DNA from: Fodinicola acaciae
GTDB taxonomy: Bacteria > Actinomycetota > Actinomycetes > Mycobacteriales > HKI-0501
DNA: 64,000 bases
Direction of reading: 5' to 3'
Assembly (NCBI RefSeq): GCF_010993745.1
Contig: NZ_WOTN01000001.1
Span: 2,111,235 to 2,175,234 of the forward strand
The position numbers and the translations under genes were made by a program. The notes beneath the pieces were generated by a model. The model had not been told where the DNA came from, did not search any database, and was given only the letters and a program-made list of their open reading frames with translations. This document shows, in pieces, positions 52,068 to 61,195 of the stretch. Each line of letters opens with the position of its first letter. Within the stretch, counting starts at the first letter, position 1.

Positions 52068-52508
52068 CTAGGCCGGGCTTGACATCAGATGCGCGACCAG
52101 TTGGTCGATGCCATCGCGCGCTCGCGCACCACGGATCGGATCGAAATAGTCACGCGACTCGACGATCTTTCCGTCGCGTACGCGCGTCACGAAGATCGCC
52201 GGGATCCGGAACGTCCGGCCGTCCGGATAGGCGAACTCATAGCTGAACTCCGCGACGACGACCTCCGGGTCGGCACCTTCGTGGATGACCAGATCGACGA
52301 CGCGACGCGTGAACTCCGGGCGGAGGTCACGGGCGAAGCCGAAGTGCTCGCGCAGATCGTCGCGGCTGACCAGCGCCGGCACCTCCGGAGTCGCCATCGG
52401 ATGCCGCACATCCGTCTTCTCCGCGTAAAGATCGGCGAGGCCGTCCAGCTTGCCGTCGCAGATGTCGGTGACCAGGCGCAGGAACACCTCACGTGGTTTG
52501 TCGCTCAT
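52068..52508 (-). CDS. SnoaL-like / NTF2-fold protein
   Basis: A 146-residue alpha+beta-barrel protein of the SnoaL-like group, whose members cyclise or isomerise small molecules, or act as ketosteroid-isomerase-like enzymes. Text: DICDGKLDGLADLYAEKTDVRHP, RDDLREHFGF, FVTRVRDGKIVESRDYFDP. Start ATG 52508 with AGGAGA at the right spacing; a GTG two codons earlier is too close to it. It is divergent from the TetR gene and lies under the same nested palindrome, so the TetR most likely represses it. Confidence 0.85.
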   Translation of the reverse strand: MSDKPREVFLRLVTDICDGKLDGLADLYAEKTDVRHPMATPEVPALVSRDDLREHFGFARDLRPEFTRRVVDLVIHEGADPEVVVAEFSYEFAYPDGRTFRIPAIFVTRVRDGKIVESRDYFDPIRGARARDGIDQLVAHLMSSPA

Positions 52509-52525
52509 CGACACGCTCTCCTATG

Positions 52526-52569
52526 ATCCGAAGTGACGACTCCGATTATACGGAGTGACGACTTCGGAT
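52526..52569. promoter_or_regulatory. Nested TetR operator between divergent genes
   Basis: ATCCGAAGT (52526-52534) pairs with ACTTCGGAT (52561-52569), and inside it CTCCG (52540-52544) pairs with CGGAG (52551-52555); both share one centre at 52547.5. The right half also forms a near-direct repeat AGTGACGACTCCG / AGTGACGACTTCGG. The dyad fills the gap between the SnoaL-like start and the TetR start, touching the latter's ATG, so it can shut off both genes. Confidence 0.75.
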
Positions 52570-53143
52570 GGCAATGATGATGCGCGCGGATGCTCAGGAC
52601 AATCGACGGCGGATTCTGGCCGCGGCGGAGGAGGTGTACGCCTCCGGTGCGGACGCCTCGACCGAACGGGTCGCCGAGCTGGCCAGCGTCGGCATCGCCA
52701 CGGTCTTCCGCCACTTCCCCACCAAGGCCGCGCTCCTGGAGGCCGTACTCGTCACGCGCCTCGAACGTCTCCGCGACCAGGCCCAGGCACTGCTCGACGC
52801 CGACGATCCCGGCGCGGCCCTGAGCGGTTTCTTCGCTCATCTGGTCATCGACGCGGCCGGCAAGCTCGCGATCGCCGAGGCACTGCGAGCCAGCGGCGGC
52901 GACGACACGGAGGCCGAGCGAGCGTCGTACGCGCTGCACACGGCCGTCGGCGAGCTGCTGTCGCGAGCACAGAAAGCCGGCGCCGTACGCGATGACCTGG
53001 GGCTCGACGAGTTCTACGCGCTCCTGATCGGCGCGTCTCGAGGCGCCGCGGCGATGGAGCTGGACGACACCGCGCGCGACCGCATGCTCGAGGTGGTGTT
53101 CGCTGGCTTACGGCCAATGGAAGCTCACCCGCGTACGACGTAG
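52568..53143 (+). CDS. TetR-family regulator
   Basis: A 191-residue repressor. The DNA-binding helices are NRRRILAAAEEVYASGADAS and ERVAELASVGIATVFRHFPTKAALLE (quoted in part), followed by a helical sensor domain. It starts at ATG 52568, with ATG 52574 or 52580 also possible; the repressor site overlaps the start. It is divergent from the SnoaL-like/F420 pair, and the nested dyad suggests control of both sides. It ends 10 bases before lipA, so lipA may be partly read through from its promoter. Confidence 0.92.
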   Translation: MAMMMRADAQDNRRRILAAAEEVYASGADASTERVAELASVGIATVFRHFPTKAALLEAVLVTRLERLRDQAQALLDADDPGAALSGFFAHLVIDAAGKLAIAEALRASGGDDTEAERASYALHTAVGELLSRAQKAGAVRDDLGLDEFYALLIGASRGAAAMELDDTARDRMLEVVFAGLRPMEAHPRTT

Positions 53144-53152
53144 AGTGCGAAC

Positions 53153-54157
53153 GTGACCGATGTTCAGCCGGAAGGCCGCAAGCTGCTGCGCCTGGAGGTC
53201 CGCAACTCGCAGACCCCGATCGAGCGCAAGCCGCCGTGGATCAAGATCAAGGCCAAGATGGGGCCGGAATACACCGAGCTCAAGGGCCTGGTCAAGCGCG
53301 AGGGCCTGCACACGGTCTGCGAGGAAGCCGGCTGTCCGAACATCTTCGAGTGCTGGGAAGACCGCGAGGCGACCTTCCTGATCGGCGGCGACCAGTGCAC
53401 TCGGCGCTGCGACTTCTGCCAGATCGACACCGGCAAGCCGGCCGCGCTCGACCGCGACGAGCCCCGCCGGGTGGCCGCGAGCGTGCAGGCGATGGGCCTG
53501 CGTTACGCGACGATCACCGGCGTCGCGCGCGACGACCTGGATGACGGCGGCGCGTGGCTCTACGCCGAGACCGTACGACAGATCCACGAGCTCAACCCCG
53601 GCACCGGCGTCGAGCTGCTGATCCCCGACTTCAACGCCGACCCCGCGCAGCTCGCCGAGGTCTTCGGCTCGCGGCCGGAGGTGCTCGCGCACAACGTCGA
53701 GACCGTGCCGCGGATCTTCAAGCGGATCCGTCCGGGCTTCCGCTATCAGCGCTCGCTCGACGTGCTCACCGCCGCGCGCGCTGACGGCCTGGTCACCAAG
53801 TCCAACCTGATCCTCGGCATGGGTGAGGAGTTCGACGAGGTCGTCGAGGCCATGCGGGACCTTTACGAAGCCGGCTGCGAAATCCTCACCATCACGCAAT
53901 ATCTGCGCCCCTCCGTACGCCACCACCCCGTCGACCGCTGGGTCAAGCCGGAGGAGTTCGTTTCGCTGCGCGAAAAGGCCGAAGAGATCGGCTTCTCCGG
54001 CGTGATGTCCGGTCCGCTGGTCCGCTCGTCCTATCGCGCCGGCCGGCTGTACGCGCAGGCCGTGCGTACCCGCGGCGAGCAGGTGCCGGCCAACCTGGCG
54101 CACCTGGCCGAGGCCGGACCGGCCGCGCAAGAAGCCAGCGCACTACTTTCGCGCTAA
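53153..54157 (+). CDS. lipA: lipoyl synthase (radical SAM)
   Basis: A 334-residue radical SAM enzyme that inserts two sulphurs into protein-bound octanoyl groups. The auxiliary cluster cysteines are Cys56, Cys61 and Cys67 ([12 protein letters not shown]) and the radical SAM cluster is Cys82, Cys86, Cys89 (CTRRCDFC). Conserved [10 protein letters not shown] and QYLRPS follow, and the RSSYRAG serine near the C-terminus is the auxiliary-cluster ligand. Start GTG 53153. Works after lipB (35116). Confidence 0.97.
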   Translation: MTDVQPEGRKLLRLEVRNSQTPIERKPPWIKIKAKMGPEYTELKGLVKREGLHTVCEEAGCPNIFECWEDREATFLIGGDQCTRRCDFCQIDTGKPAALDRDEPRRVAASVQAMGLRYATITGVARDDLDDGGAWLYAETVRQIHELNPGTGVELLIPDFNADPAQLAEVFGSRPEVLAHNVETVPRIFKRIRPGFRYQRSLDVLTAARADGLVTKSNLILGMGEEFDEVVEAMRDLYEAGCEILTITQYLRPSVRHHPVDRWVKPEEFVSLREKAEEIGFSGVMSGPLVRSSYRAGRLYAQAVRTRGEQVPANLAHLAEAGPAAQEASALLSR

Positions 54158-54277
54158 ACACCAAATTTTCTTTACTTTGGCGGTAAGTGCCGCGACATCG
54201 CTGGACGGTGTTTACCACTTTCGTACGCGGGGCTATGGTGATCATCCACGTCCCCCTGACCTAGGTGATTTCTTTCC

Positions 54278-55699
54278 ATGTCCAGCGACAGGCCATTTTC
54301 GGCTGCCACACACGAAGAACTGCTCGCTCTTTCCGACCAGGCCGCGCGCCGCGTGATGAACACCCAGGGCACCAAGAGCGGCCAGGGCGTGGGCTGGCTG
54401 ATGATGGCCACCATCCTGGTGGAGTCCTGGGACATCTACTCGATTTCGTTTCTCCTGGTCTTCATCAAGCACGATTTCCACCCCAGCGCCCTGCTGTTGG
54501 GCCTCACCTCCAGCGCGGTCCAGCTCGGCGGTCTGTTCGGCGCCATCTTCGGTGGCTGGCTGGCCGACCGGCTCGGCCGCCGCTGGGTGTTCATCTCGAC
54601 GATGGTGCTCTTCGTCATCCTGGCGCCACTGCAGGGTTTTGTGACCGCGATGTGGCAGCTGGTGATCATCCGGTTCCTGCTTGGCTTTCCGCTGAGCAGT
54701 GACCTCGCCTCCGGTTACGCGTACATCATGGAGGCGATGCCGCGCGGCAAGCGCGAGGTGATGGGAAACCGCAAACAGGCGATGTTCGCGGTCGGCGAGG
54801 TGCTGGCGATCGCCGTCATCACCGTCATGATGATCGCCGGCGTGGACCACTCGCTGCTCTGGCGGATCGGCCTCGCGCTCGGTGCGGTGCCGGCGCTTTT
54901 CCTGCTGCTGGGCCGGATGAACATCACCGACACCGCGCCTTCGCTTATCCTGCGCGGAAAGTTCCACCAGGCCAAGCAGGTCTCGCAGGTCATGTTCCAC
55001 GACCCGCTGGACATGCTGCCGGACCGCGACTACCGGATCAAGCGGCCGAGTACGGCCAACTTCCTGAAGAGCATCTGGTCGGATCCGGTGCGCCGGCGGG
55101 CCAGCGTCTTCGGCTGGATCTCCAACGCCGCGCAGACCGCGTCCTTCGGCGCGTTCGGCTTCTACCTGCCGACCGTGTTGGGGCTCGCCGGATTCTCGAA
55201 GGACCCGATCGGCACCAACCTGATGACCGGCGCGATCTACTGCCTGGCCGCGGTCAGCGGTTTCATCGGTCCGCAGATCACCTCGCGGATCGGACACCGC
55301 GGCATCGCCCAGTGGGGCTTTGGCATCTCGTTCGTGTCGCTGCTGGTCGCCGCGATCGCCATCCAGGCCAACTTCGGCATCGTGCTGCTGATCGCGGCGG
55401 CCGCGATGATGTGGGGACAGTACTGGGCCGGCACCAACGGGATGACCGTCACCGCGATGGTGGCGCCGACCCGCTACAAGGCCACCGCCTGCGGTTTCGG
55501 TTACATCTTCGTAAAACTCGGCAGTGCCGTGACGCTCTTCCTGTTTCCGGTGCTGCTGGAGGCGGTCGGCACGGCCGGTGCCACCGCGATCGTCTCGCTC
55601 ATCGCGCTCGCCGGGTTCCTGGCCGCTCGCTACATCCTGCCGGAGGTCTACGGCTACGTGGAGGCCGAGCACATGTCCGTCTCGCGGATCGCGGCGTAG
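54278..55699 (+). CDS. MFS transporter (sugar/acid:H+ symporter-like)
   Basis: A 473-residue major facilitator protein with 12 membrane helices. The motif-A loop FGGWLADRLGRRWVFIS and the RFLLGFPLSSDLASGYAYIMEA stretch resemble the metabolite:H+ symporter and sugar-porter groups. An N-terminal cytoplasmic region of about 40 residues and a central loop (LPDRDYRIKRPSTANFL) are typical. Start ATG 54278. It is followed by a dehydrogenase and lactate permease on the same strand; uptake of a carboxylic acid or polyol is a fair guess. Confidence 0.88.
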   Translation: MSSDRPFSAATHEELLALSDQAARRVMNTQGTKSGQGVGWLMMATILVESWDIYSISFLLVFIKHDFHPSALLLGLTSSAVQLGGLFGAIFGGWLADRLGRRWVFISTMVLFVILAPLQGFVTAMWQLVIIRFLLGFPLSSDLASGYAYIMEAMPRGKREVMGNRKQAMFAVGEVLAIAVITVMMIAGVDHSLLWRIGLALGAVPALFLLLGRMNITDTAPSLILRGKFHQAKQVSQVMFHDPLDMLPDRDYRIKRPSTANFLKSIWSDPVRRRASVFGWISNAAQTASFGAFGFYLPTVLGLAGFSKDPIGTNLMTGAIYCLAAVSGFIGPQITSRIGHRGIAQWGFGISFVSLLVAAIAIQANFGIVLLIAAAAMMWGQYWAGTNGMTVTAMVAPTRYKATACGFGYIFVKLGSAVTLFLFPVLLEAVGTAGATAIVSLIALAGFLAARYILPEVYGYVEAEHMSVSRIAA

Positions 55700-55760
55700 T
55701 GTCTCGATCCGGATACCGCAAACGATTGCATTGGGTGGCCGGCGCCACTAGCCTCTACGC

Positions 55761-56834
55761 ATGATCGCCAAGCCCCCCTCCAGCATGCGCGCCGCCGTGT
55801 TGTTCGGACCCGGCGACATGCGTGTCGTCGACCGTCCGGTGCCAGAGCCGGGCCCCGAGGACGTGCTCGTACGCGTCGAGATGTGCGGGATGTGCGGCAC
55901 CGACCTGAAGATCCTCGGTGGCCATTTTCCACTGACCCCGCCGTACGGTGAGTTCACGCCGGGCCACGAGTGGACCGGAACGGTGGTCGCAACCGGTGAG
56001 ACGGTCGACGAGTTCAAGCCTGGCGACCGCGTGTGCATCGAAGCGCATCGAGGCTGCGGCCGGTGCGCCAACTGCCTGGTCGGCAGCTACACCGCCTGCC
56101 TCAACTACGGCAACCCGGCCAAGGGTCACCGGGCCAGCGGCATGACCGCGAACGGTGGTTTCGCCGAGTACGCCGTGCACCACGTGAGCGCGCTCTATCA
56201 CCTGCCGCCCCATCTCACGCCGGAAGACGCCGTGCTGATCACGACGGCCGGCACCGGCCTGTACGGCCTGGACGTGGCCGGCGGCTACATCGCCGGCCAG
56301 AGCGTGGCGATTTTCGGGCCAGGACCGGTCGGCCTGATGACCGCGCAGGTCTGCCAGCTGATGGGCGCCACCAAGGTGATCATGATCGGCACCCGGCCGT
56401 CCCGCCTTGAGCTGGCGACCAAACTCGGCGTAAGGCACACGATCAACGCCAAGGAGGTCGACACCGTCGAGGCCGTACTGGAGCTGACCGACGGCGAAGG
56501 CGTCGACCTCGCCATCGAGGCGTCCGGCGGCCTGGACACTCCGCAGCAGTGCGGGGAGATCACCAAGCGCGGCGGCAAGATCCTGTTCGTCGCGTTCTAT
56601 TCCGGCCGTGTCGAGATGGATCTGTCGGCGATCGTCCGTAAGGACATCACCATGTACACCTCACGCGGTGAGGGCCGTAACAACGTCGAACGCGCGGTGG
56701 CATTGGCCGCTTCCGGGCAGATGCGCGGAAAAGAGCTTGTGACACATCGTTTTCCGCTAGACCAGATCACCGAAGCATTCCGGGTCATGTCCGAGCGAGA
56801 AGGCGATCCGGTCAAGGTTGTCGTAGTGCCATAA
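55761..56834 (+). CDS. zinc-dependent alcohol/polyol dehydrogenase (MDR family)
   Basis: A 357-residue medium-chain dehydrogenase. Catalytic zinc ligands Cys45 (CGMCGTD) and the GHEWTGTV His-Glu pair are present, structural-zinc cysteines are in CGRCANCLVGSYTAC, and the NAD fold has GPGPVGLMTAQVC. It resembles sorbitol, L-threonine and galactitol-1-phosphate dehydrogenases. Start ATG 55761; ATG 55785 is an alternative. It lies 61 bases after the MFS gene and 27 before lactate permease. Confidence 0.92.
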   Translation: MIAKPPSSMRAAVLFGPGDMRVVDRPVPEPGPEDVLVRVEMCGMCGTDLKILGGHFPLTPPYGEFTPGHEWTGTVVATGETVDEFKPGDRVCIEAHRGCGRCANCLVGSYTACLNYGNPAKGHRASGMTANGGFAEYAVHHVSALYHLPPHLTPEDAVLITTAGTGLYGLDVAGGYIAGQSVAIFGPGPVGLMTAQVCQLMGATKVIMIGTRPSRLELATKLGVRHTINAKEVDTVEAVLELTDGEGVDLAIEASGGLDTPQQCGEITKRGGKILFVAFYSGRVEMDLSAIVRKDITMYTSRGEGRNNVERAVALAASGQMRGKELVTHRFPLDQITEAFRVMSEREGDPVKVVVVP

Positions 56835-56861
56835 TTCTTCGCCTCAAGGGAGCGGCGGAAT

Positions 56862-58484
56862 ATGCATCATCAGATACTGGCACCGGTCTTCAACTCACTG
56901 GCGCTGTCGGCCCTGGTGGCCGCGGTGCCGTTGATCCTGCTGTTGGTGTTGCTCGGCATCGTACGCATGCGCGCGCACTGGGCCGCGCTGATCAGCCTGG
57001 CCGTCGGTTTCGTGATCGCCATCCCGGTGTATCTGCTGCCGCCGGTGCCAGCGTTCAGCGGAGCGCTGGAAGGCGCGGCCTTCGGCCTGTTCCCGATCGT
57101 GTGGATCATCGTCAACGCGATCTGGCTCAACCGGTTGATCACCAAGTCCGGCCATCTGGACACGGTCCGGCGTACGTTTTTGTTGCTGTCCAGAGACTAT
57201 CGCGTCCAGGGGCTGGTCGTGGCCTTCTGTTTCGGCTCGCTGCTGGAATCCATGGCCGGCTTCGGAGCGCCGATCGCGGTGGTCGCGGCGATTCTGCTGG
57301 CACTGGGATTCTCGCCGATCCGGGCCGCGACGGTCGCGCTGTTCGCGGACGCCGCCGGCACCGCCTTCGGCTCGGTCGGCAACCCGATTTTCGCGCTCAG
57401 CAAGGCAACCGGCCTGCCGACCGAAGGTCTCGGTGAGATGGTCGGCCGGCAGTCGGCGATCGTCGCTTTCTTCGTACCGTTCGCGCTTTTGCTCGTACTG
57501 GACGGAAAACGCGGCCTCAAGCAGCTCTGGCCGGTCGCGCTGGCCACCGGTCTCGGCTTTTCCATCGGTCAGTTCGTCGCGTCCAACTTCATCGCCTTCC
57601 AGCTGGCCGACCTGATCGGTGCGCTGCTGGCCGGCGCGGCGGCCGCCGTGCTGCTGCGGCTGTGGTCGCCGACTGAGGTGCTCTCGCCGCCGACAGACGG
57701 CACCGAGGCGAAACCGGTCGAGGAGACCGCGCCGGAAGATCGCCGGCACTGGCTGCCGTCGTTCGCGCCGTACGCGGTGCTGATCGTGCTGCTCGCGTTG
57801 GTATCGCTGAAAAATCCGGTCGGCGACTGGGTGCAGAGCATCACCACGCAGTTCAAGTGGCCAGGTGCCGGCGCGATCGGCGTCAGCGGCAAACCACTCA
57901 CGCTGCCGCTCTTCTCGATCAACTGGATCGGAGCGACCGGCACGATCCTGCTGATCACCGGACTGATCACGTTGGCGATCCAGCGGATCAAGGTGGCCGA
58001 AGCGATCAGGGAATACGGCCGCGGGATCGTCCAGGTGTATTCGGCGGCTCTCACCGTGATGTTCGTGATGGCGCTGGCCTACCTCATCAACTATTCCGGC
58101 CAGGCGGTCACGATCGGCACGCTGCTGGCCCACACCGGCGTCGCTTTTGCCTTCCTGTCACCAATACTCGGCTGGCTCGGCGTCGCGGCGACCGGGTCGG
58201 ACACCTCGGCGAACGCGCTTTTCGGTGCCGTACAGGTCGCCGCGGCCAAGCAGACGCACCTCAGTCCGTATCTGACCGCCGCCGCCAACAGCGAGGCCGG
58301 TGCGCTCGGCAAGCTGATCAGCCCGCAGAACCTCGCCGTCGCGGCCGCGGCGGTCGGGCTCGCGGGTCAGGAAGGACAGCTGGTCCGGCGTACGTTCCTG
58401 TGGAGCCTGATCTTCCTGGCCGGCTTCTGCCTCATCGTGTTCCTGATGGCCTACGGTCCGCTCAGTTTCCTCGTGGTGCACTGA
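56862..58484 (+). CDS. L-lactate permease family transporter
   Basis: A 540-residue protein with about thirteen membrane segments of the LctP family, which imports lactate or glycolate with protons. Family text: VWIIVNAIWLNRLITKSG, GSLLESMAGFGAPIAVVAAI, the GSVGNPIFALSKATGLP stretch (quoted in part) and ATGSDTSANALFGAVQ. It starts with ATG 56862, 27 bases after the dehydrogenase, with AAGGGAG upstream. Its last 23 bases overlap the end of the HAD gene on the opposite strand. Confidence 0.93.
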   Translation: MHHQILAPVFNSLALSALVAAVPLILLLVLLGIVRMRAHWAALISLAVGFVIAIPVYLLPPVPAFSGALEGAAFGLFPIVWIIVNAIWLNRLITKSGHLDTVRRTFLLLSRDYRVQGLVVAFCFGSLLESMAGFGAPIAVVAAILLALGFSPIRAATVALFADAAGTAFGSVGNPIFALSKATGLPTEGLGEMVGRQSAIVAFFVPFALLLVLDGKRGLKQLWPVALATGLGFSIGQFVASNFIAFQLADLIGALLAGAAAAVLLRLWSPTEVLSPPTDGTEAKPVEETAPEDRRHWLPSFAPYAVLIVLLALVSLKNPVGDWVQSITTQFKWPGAGAIGVSGKPLTLPLFSINWIGATGTILLITGLITLAIQRIKVAEAIREYGRGIVQVYSAALTVMFVMALAYLINYSGQAVTIGTLLAHTGVAFAFLSPILGWLGVAATGSDTSANALFGAVQVAAAKQTHLSPYLTAAANSEAGALGKLISPQNLAVAAAAVGLAGQEGQLVRRTFLWSLIFLAGFCLIVFLMAYGPLSFLVVH

Positions 58485-59493
58485 GGCCGAGCACCGACAG
58501 CGCCTGGTCGGCGCCGGATCCATCCGCGCGTACGGATGTGGCCGCCGCCGACCAGGCCGCCGCACCAAGCGCACGCAAGGCATCCAGCGGGTCGCCTGAG
58601 CCAGACAGCGTCAGGTCATCGCCGACGCGTACGGTCCAGCCGCCGCACCGCACGACCTCACCGGCGGTCTCCGGCGCGGCGTGTGGGACGAGCAGGCCGC
58701 GTACGTCGGTCGCCACATATGTCGGCCGGTGTTTCGGCTCCGCGGCAAGGAATTCGGCGGCGGTCGTCACGCCGGACAGGACCAGCAGGCTGTCCGTACC
58801 GGCGTTGTTGGCACCCTCGATGTCGGTGTCGAGCCGGTCCCCCACGACCAGCGGCCGCCGCGCGCGGCTGCGCGTGATCGACTCCTGGTGCAGCCGCGGA
58901 TGCGGCTTGCCGACCACCTCGTCCGGCCGCCGGCCACTGCCGGTCGCAAGTGCCTGCACCAGCGCGCCGTTTCCTGGCAGCGGTCCACGCGGCGATGGCA
59001 ACGTACTGTCGCCGTTGCTGGCGACCCACAGCGCGCCCTGCCGCAACGCGACGGCACCTTCGGCGAGGTCGAGCCAGCCGACCTCGCGACCAAACCCCTG
59101 TGCCACGGCGACGGTCTTCTCGGTGGTCGCGCGTACGGGCGCGAGCCCGACGTCGGCGACTTCGGCCGCCAGCGCGTCGCTGCCGATGATCAGCACCTCG
59201 GCCCCGGCCGGCAACCGGTCGGCCAACGAGCTCGCCGCCGCCTGCGCCGAGGTCACCACCGCGTCGACCTCGGCCGGCACGCCGACCTTCGCCAACAGCG
59301 CCACAACGGCGTCGGGCCGGCGCGAGGCGTTGTTGGTGACAAACTCCAGCTTCATGCCACGGTTGCGGGCCTCGGCCAACGCTTCGGCGGCATGGGGCAC
59401 TGGCTCCTCGCCGGTGTAGACGACGCCGTCCAAGTCGAGCAGTGCCACGTCGTACGCCTCGGTTAGCGGCCCGCTTCCCCGCAGCTCATTCAA
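58462..59493 (-). CDS. HAD-IIA family phosphatase (NagD/Rv1692-like)
   Basis: A 343-residue haloacid-dehalogenase hydrolase, cap class IIA. Motif I DLDGVVYTGEE with the nucleophile Asp, VTNNASRRP (motif II), KPHPRLHQ and the GDRLDTDIEGANNAG motif IV are all present. The mycobacterial relative Rv1692 is a glycerol-3-phosphate phosphatase; the same role is possible. ATG 59493 lies 8 bases inside the 3' end of the TPR gene, the order of Rv1691-Rv1692. The C-terminus overlaps lctP. Confidence 0.92.
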   Translation of the reverse strand: MNELRGSGPLTEAYDVALLDLDGVVYTGEEPVPHAAEALAEARNRGMKLEFVTNNASRRPDAVVALLAKVGVPAEVDAVVTSAQAAASSLADRLPAGAEVLIIGSDALAAEVADVGLAPVRATTEKTVAVAQGFGREVGWLDLAEGAVALRQGALWVASNGDSTLPSPRGPLPGNGALVQALATGSGRRPDEVVGKPHPRLHQESITRSRARRPLVVGDRLDTDIEGANNAGTDSLLVLSGVTTAAEFLAAEPKHRPTYVATDVRGLLVPHAAPETAGEVVRCGGWTVRVGDDLTLSGSGDPLDALRALGAAAWSAAATSVRADGSGADQALSVLGLSAPRGN

Positions 59494-60952
59494 CGTCGTC
59501 CCCAGCGGCCTCGTCGATGTCTTCGCCTTCCTCGATCTCGATGCCGTCCAGGACCAGCAGCCGCTCGGCCGCGTCGGTCTCGCCGTCCTTGTCGGCCTCG
59601 GCCGCCAGCGCGAACCAGCGCCGTGCCTCCTCCTCGCGGCCGGCGGCCAGCAGCGTGTCGGCGTACGCGTACCACAGCCGTGGCGTCGACGGCCGCGACG
59701 GGCGCGCGCGCTTGGCCTCGGTGAGCAGCATCGCCAACGCCGCCGGCACGTCGTCGAGATCGCGCCGCGCTCCGGCCGCGACCATCAGCAGCTCGATCCT
59801 GCCGTCGGCGTCCAACTGTGCGGCCTCCGGCGCCTTCAGCATCTTGATCGCACGCTCCGGCCGGCCGAGCGCACGCTCGCAGTCGGCCTCCTCCGGGAAG
59901 TGTTCGACGCTGCCGGTCATCCGCCGGAAGGACCGCAGCTCGGTCAACGCCGTCGACCACTCGCCGGCGAAGTACGCGGCCAGGCCGACCGCCTCGCGTA
60001 CCACGCCAATCCGGCCACCACTGGCACGAGCCGCGGTGGCGTGTAGGAGTGCGGTCGCTGGATCCGTGTCGATCAGCTGACCGGCCACGACCAGGTGCCG
60101 CGCGACGGTGTCGGCCGTCTGCTTCGACAGCGACGAGAGCTGGTGGCGGATCGCCGGGTCGAGCTCGGACGCCTCGATGTCCTCCGGGATCGCGACGCGC
60201 TTCTGCTCACGACGCTGCTGCTCACGCGCCGACACCGGCCAGTTGTCCTGCCGCTTGTCGGTTTTCTCGGCCGTACGATCCGGCCGGTCACCAACCGCGG
60301 ACCTGCCTCGGCGGTCGCCTCCGGCCGGCCTCTCTCGCCGCGGCCGATCCGTACCCGCCGCAGGGCTTCGACGCGGCCGGTCAGCACTGGCCGCACCCTC
60401 GCGACGCGGCCGATCACTGCCGCCAGCTGACCGATCGTGCACCGGCCGGCCGCCAGCCGCGGGCTTGCCCGTACGCTGCCGATCACCACCGGTCTGACCC
60501 TCGCGCCGCGGTCGATAGCCAGTCTCGGACCGGTCGCCTCCAGCCGGCCGATCACGCCGCATTCTGTCGTCCGCCGGCGCGGGCCGACCGCCTTTCTCGT
60601 CACGACGAGCGCGGCCGTCGTTCGACCGCTCTCGCTTCGGCCGGTCATCGGCTCCGGCCGGCCTTCCAGTCCGCCGGCCGCCTGGGCTGTATGCCGCTCC
60701 ACCGCGCGGTGCGCCTCGGCCACGCTCGTCGCCCTGCCGCTCGCGCGATGCGCGGTCACGCGTGCCGTCGCCTCGACCGTCCTGCCCTCTCGGCGTACGT
60801 CCGGCGGACTTGCCGCGAAAGTCCGACGACTTCCCCGCTCCGCCGGAGCTCTTCCGCGGGCCACCCGCCGCACCTTGTGCTCTGCCACCGCCACGTGGGC
60901 CCTGGCGGCGCGAGCCACCGTCGCCGGAGCCGCGCGACCCGTTCTGGTTCAC
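59486..60952 (-). CDS. tetratricopeptide protein with long Arg/Gly-rich N-terminus (Rv1691-like)
   Basis: A 488-residue protein. Residues 1-230 are low-complexity and rich in Arg, Gly, Asp and Pro with repeats such as DRPRRE and PAGGDR; this part is disordered and may bind RNA. Residues about 255-460 form helical TPR-like repeats (LLHATAARASGGRIGVVREA, YADTLLAAGREEEARRWFALA), and the last 25 are acidic. In actinobacteria this gene precedes the HAD phosphatase and follows tyrS; here the rRNA operon lies next to it. GTG 60952 is the start; no RBS strong enough to decide was seen. Confidence 0.8.
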   Translation of the reverse strand: MNQNGSRGSGDGGSRRQGPRGGGRAQGAAGGPRKSSGGAGKSSDFRGKSAGRTPRGQDGRGDGTRDRASRERQGDERGRGAPRGGAAYSPGGRRTGRPAGADDRPKRERSNDGRARRDEKGGRPAPADDRMRRDRPAGGDRSETGYRPRREGQTGGDRQRTGKPAAGGRPVHDRSAGGSDRPRREGAASADRPRRSPAAGTDRPRRERPAGGDRRGRSAVGDRPDRTAEKTDKRQDNWPVSAREQQRREQKRVAIPEDIEASELDPAIRHQLSSLSKQTADTVARHLVVAGQLIDTDPATALLHATAARASGGRIGVVREAVGLAAYFAGEWSTALTELRSFRRMTGSVEHFPEEADCERALGRPERAIKMLKAPEAAQLDADGRIELLMVAAGARRDLDDVPAALAMLLTEAKRARPSRPSTPRLWYAYADTLLAAGREEEARRWFALAAEADKDGETDAAERLLVLDGIEIEEGEDIDEAAGDDVE

Positions 60953-61029
60953 CGAACTTCACACCCCGACGCGTCAAAAGGAGCCGACCAGCGGTGCCGG
61001 TCGTACGCTCACCAGCTTGTCATCAACAG

Positions 61030-61069
61030 CGAAAAGCCGCTAACGGGACTACCCGTTAGCGGCTTTTCG
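61030..61069 (-). terminator. rRNA operon terminator
   Basis: Bases 61030-61047 and 61052-61069 are perfectly complementary (18 bp) around a 4-base loop, immediately after the 5S gene on the minus strand. The stem contains AAAAGCCGCTAACGGG. It ends the rRNA transcript. Confidence 0.9.
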
Positions 61070-61078
61070 AAAGTAAGT

Positions 61079-61195
61079 CCGGCGGCGTCCTACTCTCCCA
61101 CACCGTCACCAGTGCAGTACCATCGGCGCTGAGAGGCTTAGCTTCCGGGTTCGGAATGGGACCGGGCGTTTCCCTCTCGCTATGACCACCGAAAC
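61079..61195 (-). rRNA. rrf: 5S ribosomal RNA
   Basis: On the minus strand the sequence reads GTTTCGGTGGTCATAGCGAG and continues through the usual CCCATTCCGAACCCGGAAG core to GAGTAGGACGCCGCC. This is a standard actinobacterial 5S of about 117 bases. The ends are approximate by one to three bases. It is the last gene of the rRNA operon. Confidence 0.95.
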
